A stretch of 35,215 nucleotides of DNA from a virus: positions 1 through 35,215 of IMG/VR virus record IMGVR_UViG_3300035665_000143; one strand, written 5' to 3'. A program made the translations under genes and the position numbers. Below the pieces are notes generated by a model, which had not been told where the DNA came from, ran no database searches, and saw only the letters and a list, made by a program, of their open reading frames with translations. Below are positions 34,674-35,215 of the stretch, in pieces (within the stretch, counting starts at the first letter, position 1; each line of letters opens with the position of its first letter).

Positions 34674-35215
34674 TCAACTGTCGCCTCCCCGCTTGGCCCA
34701 CGCCTGGAGATCGACACCGTGAGTAGCGGCCCAGCGGTCTGCGGCGCGATCGGCTGCCATTTCTTTCTTCGACCTGCCGTCGGATGACTTCGCCCGCATC
34801 GCATCGTGTTTCTGCTTGGAATCAGGCAGTTTTGCGAGCGTAGCCTTGACGATCGCGGCAACGGCTGTGTAGCCCATGCCGGGTACGCCGTGCAATCCGG
34901 CTTCGGCTTCGGCCAGCCATTCGTATGCGGTTTCAAAGGACACCCCTGCGGATGTCATGTAGCACTTGGGATACAGACGCGGCACCGCTCGCAGGTCTTT
35001 GTTGACTGCCACCGATCGTCCTCGGCGTGTCGCTGCGGGTACCAGCATGTTCGTCGCGTCATCCCTAACGCTGTGTGCTCTATCGAACGGGTCGCGTGTT
35101 GCTTGGAGTCTACTCCAATCGTCAGGCGGTACGCAGGTCATTGCGCGCCTGCTGTTCGCATTTCTGTTGATTGTTGTGGTTGTGCCAAGTCGAACGACAA
35201 TCCGAGGCACAACCC
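34674..35215 (-). CDS. HTH protein spanning the contig join (C-terminal part)
   Basis: The open frame runs from the contig end to a TGA at 34674 and, on a circle, begins at 63 (196 residues in total). After the basic start it has VVRLGTTTTINRNANSRRAM, an arginine-rich segment, KDLRAVPRLYPKCYMTSAGV and SFETAYEWLAEAEAGLHGVP, which looks like a helix-turn-helix (A-G-V-S-F-E-T-A-Y-E-W-L), then AAIVKATLAKLPDSKQKHDA. A-G-V-S-x-x-T-A-Y-x-W-L is common in small terminases and transposase-type HTHs. Small-terminase role is possible because many phages place TerS at the packaging end. If the genome is linear, the start here would be a GTG at 35210. Confidence 0.6.
   Translation of the reverse strand, partial: VVPRIVVRLGTTTTINRNANSRRAMTCVPPDDWSRLQATRDPFDRAHSVRDDATNMLVPAATRRGRSVAVNKDLRAVPRLYPKCYMTSAGVSFETAYEWLAEAEAGLHGVPGMGYTAVAAIVKATLAKLPDSKQKHDAMRAKSSDGRSKKEMAADRAADRWAATHGVDLQAWAKRGGDS
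35202..35215. repeat. Right copy of 14-bp terminal direct repeat
   Basis: Identical to bases 1-14. It ends inside what continues as a C7 run at the left end. Confidence 0.85.

Noticed and set aside
1-35215. CRISPR array or insertion sequence
   Set aside because: No regularly spaced repeats with unique spacers and no transposase or terminal inverted repeats were noticed by reading; the only mobile-type gene is the HNH endonuclease.

Overview
This window reads as one complete, circular genome of a temperate tailed phage with a GC-rich, Gram-negative-type host. The first and last 14 bases are identical, one gene reads in frame across that join, and an uninterrupted attP site is present, so I treat it as an excised circle of about 35.2 kb and not as an integrated prophage. 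The host is not identifiable with confidence. A lipobox protein argues for a diderm envelope, and the attP core looks like the 3' half of a tRNA-Cys(GCA) without an encoded CCA. Planctomycetota is a guess from protein flavour only.

Layout. Nearly everything is on the minus strand, in what looks like one long leftward programme. It starts at a divergent control region (9346-9436), runs down to position 1, crosses the join to 35215, and ends at a minus-strand terminator near 11450. Plus-strand exceptions are the repressor and integrase (9437-11349), an HNH endonuclease (21424-21966) and a possible 52-residue membrane protein (18265-18423).

Early region (9339 to 1, minus): a ribbon-helix-helix-like protein, excisionase-like HTH, small membrane proteins, RecT/Bet annealase, SSB, a long coiled-coil protein, winged-helix and sigma-region-4-like HTH proteins, RusA resolvase, a zinc-ribbon protein, a phage O-like replisome organizer carrying a candidate origin inside its gene, and a stand-alone DnaA domain IV protein. 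Most genes are joined by 4-bp stop/start overlaps. GC-rich hairpins sit in the few gaps.

Lysogeny switch: repressor and early promoters face each other across five CTAG boxes, four of the spacings being 11, 11, 19 and 11 bp. Both promoters place the -10 only six bases before an ATG, so both mRNAs may be leaderless. The repressor has an S24/LexA-like domain in which the catalytic lysine position appears to be cysteine. attP lies directly behind the integrase, with tRNA-derived core and flanking arm repeats.

Late region (35215 down to 11654, minus): HTH proteins, a lipoprotein with membrane segments and a holin-like protein, several beta-rich structural-type proteins, a possible small terminase, large terminase, a portal fused to a MuF (SPP1 gp7-like) domain, HK97 prohead protease, major capsid protein, a likely decoration protein, a 600-residue protein with two methyltransferase-like domains plus a glycosyltransferase-like domain, head-tail connectors, major tail protein, a short tape-measure candidate, tail-tip/spike-like proteins, a TIM-barrel hydrolase-like protein and a metallophosphoesterase. 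This is the plan of an HK97-fold phage with a modest, probably siphovirus-like tail. The strongest candidates for new biology are the three-domain modification enzyme, the phased CTAG/leaderless control region, the origin with its phage DnaA domain IV partner, and the repeated leader hairpins.
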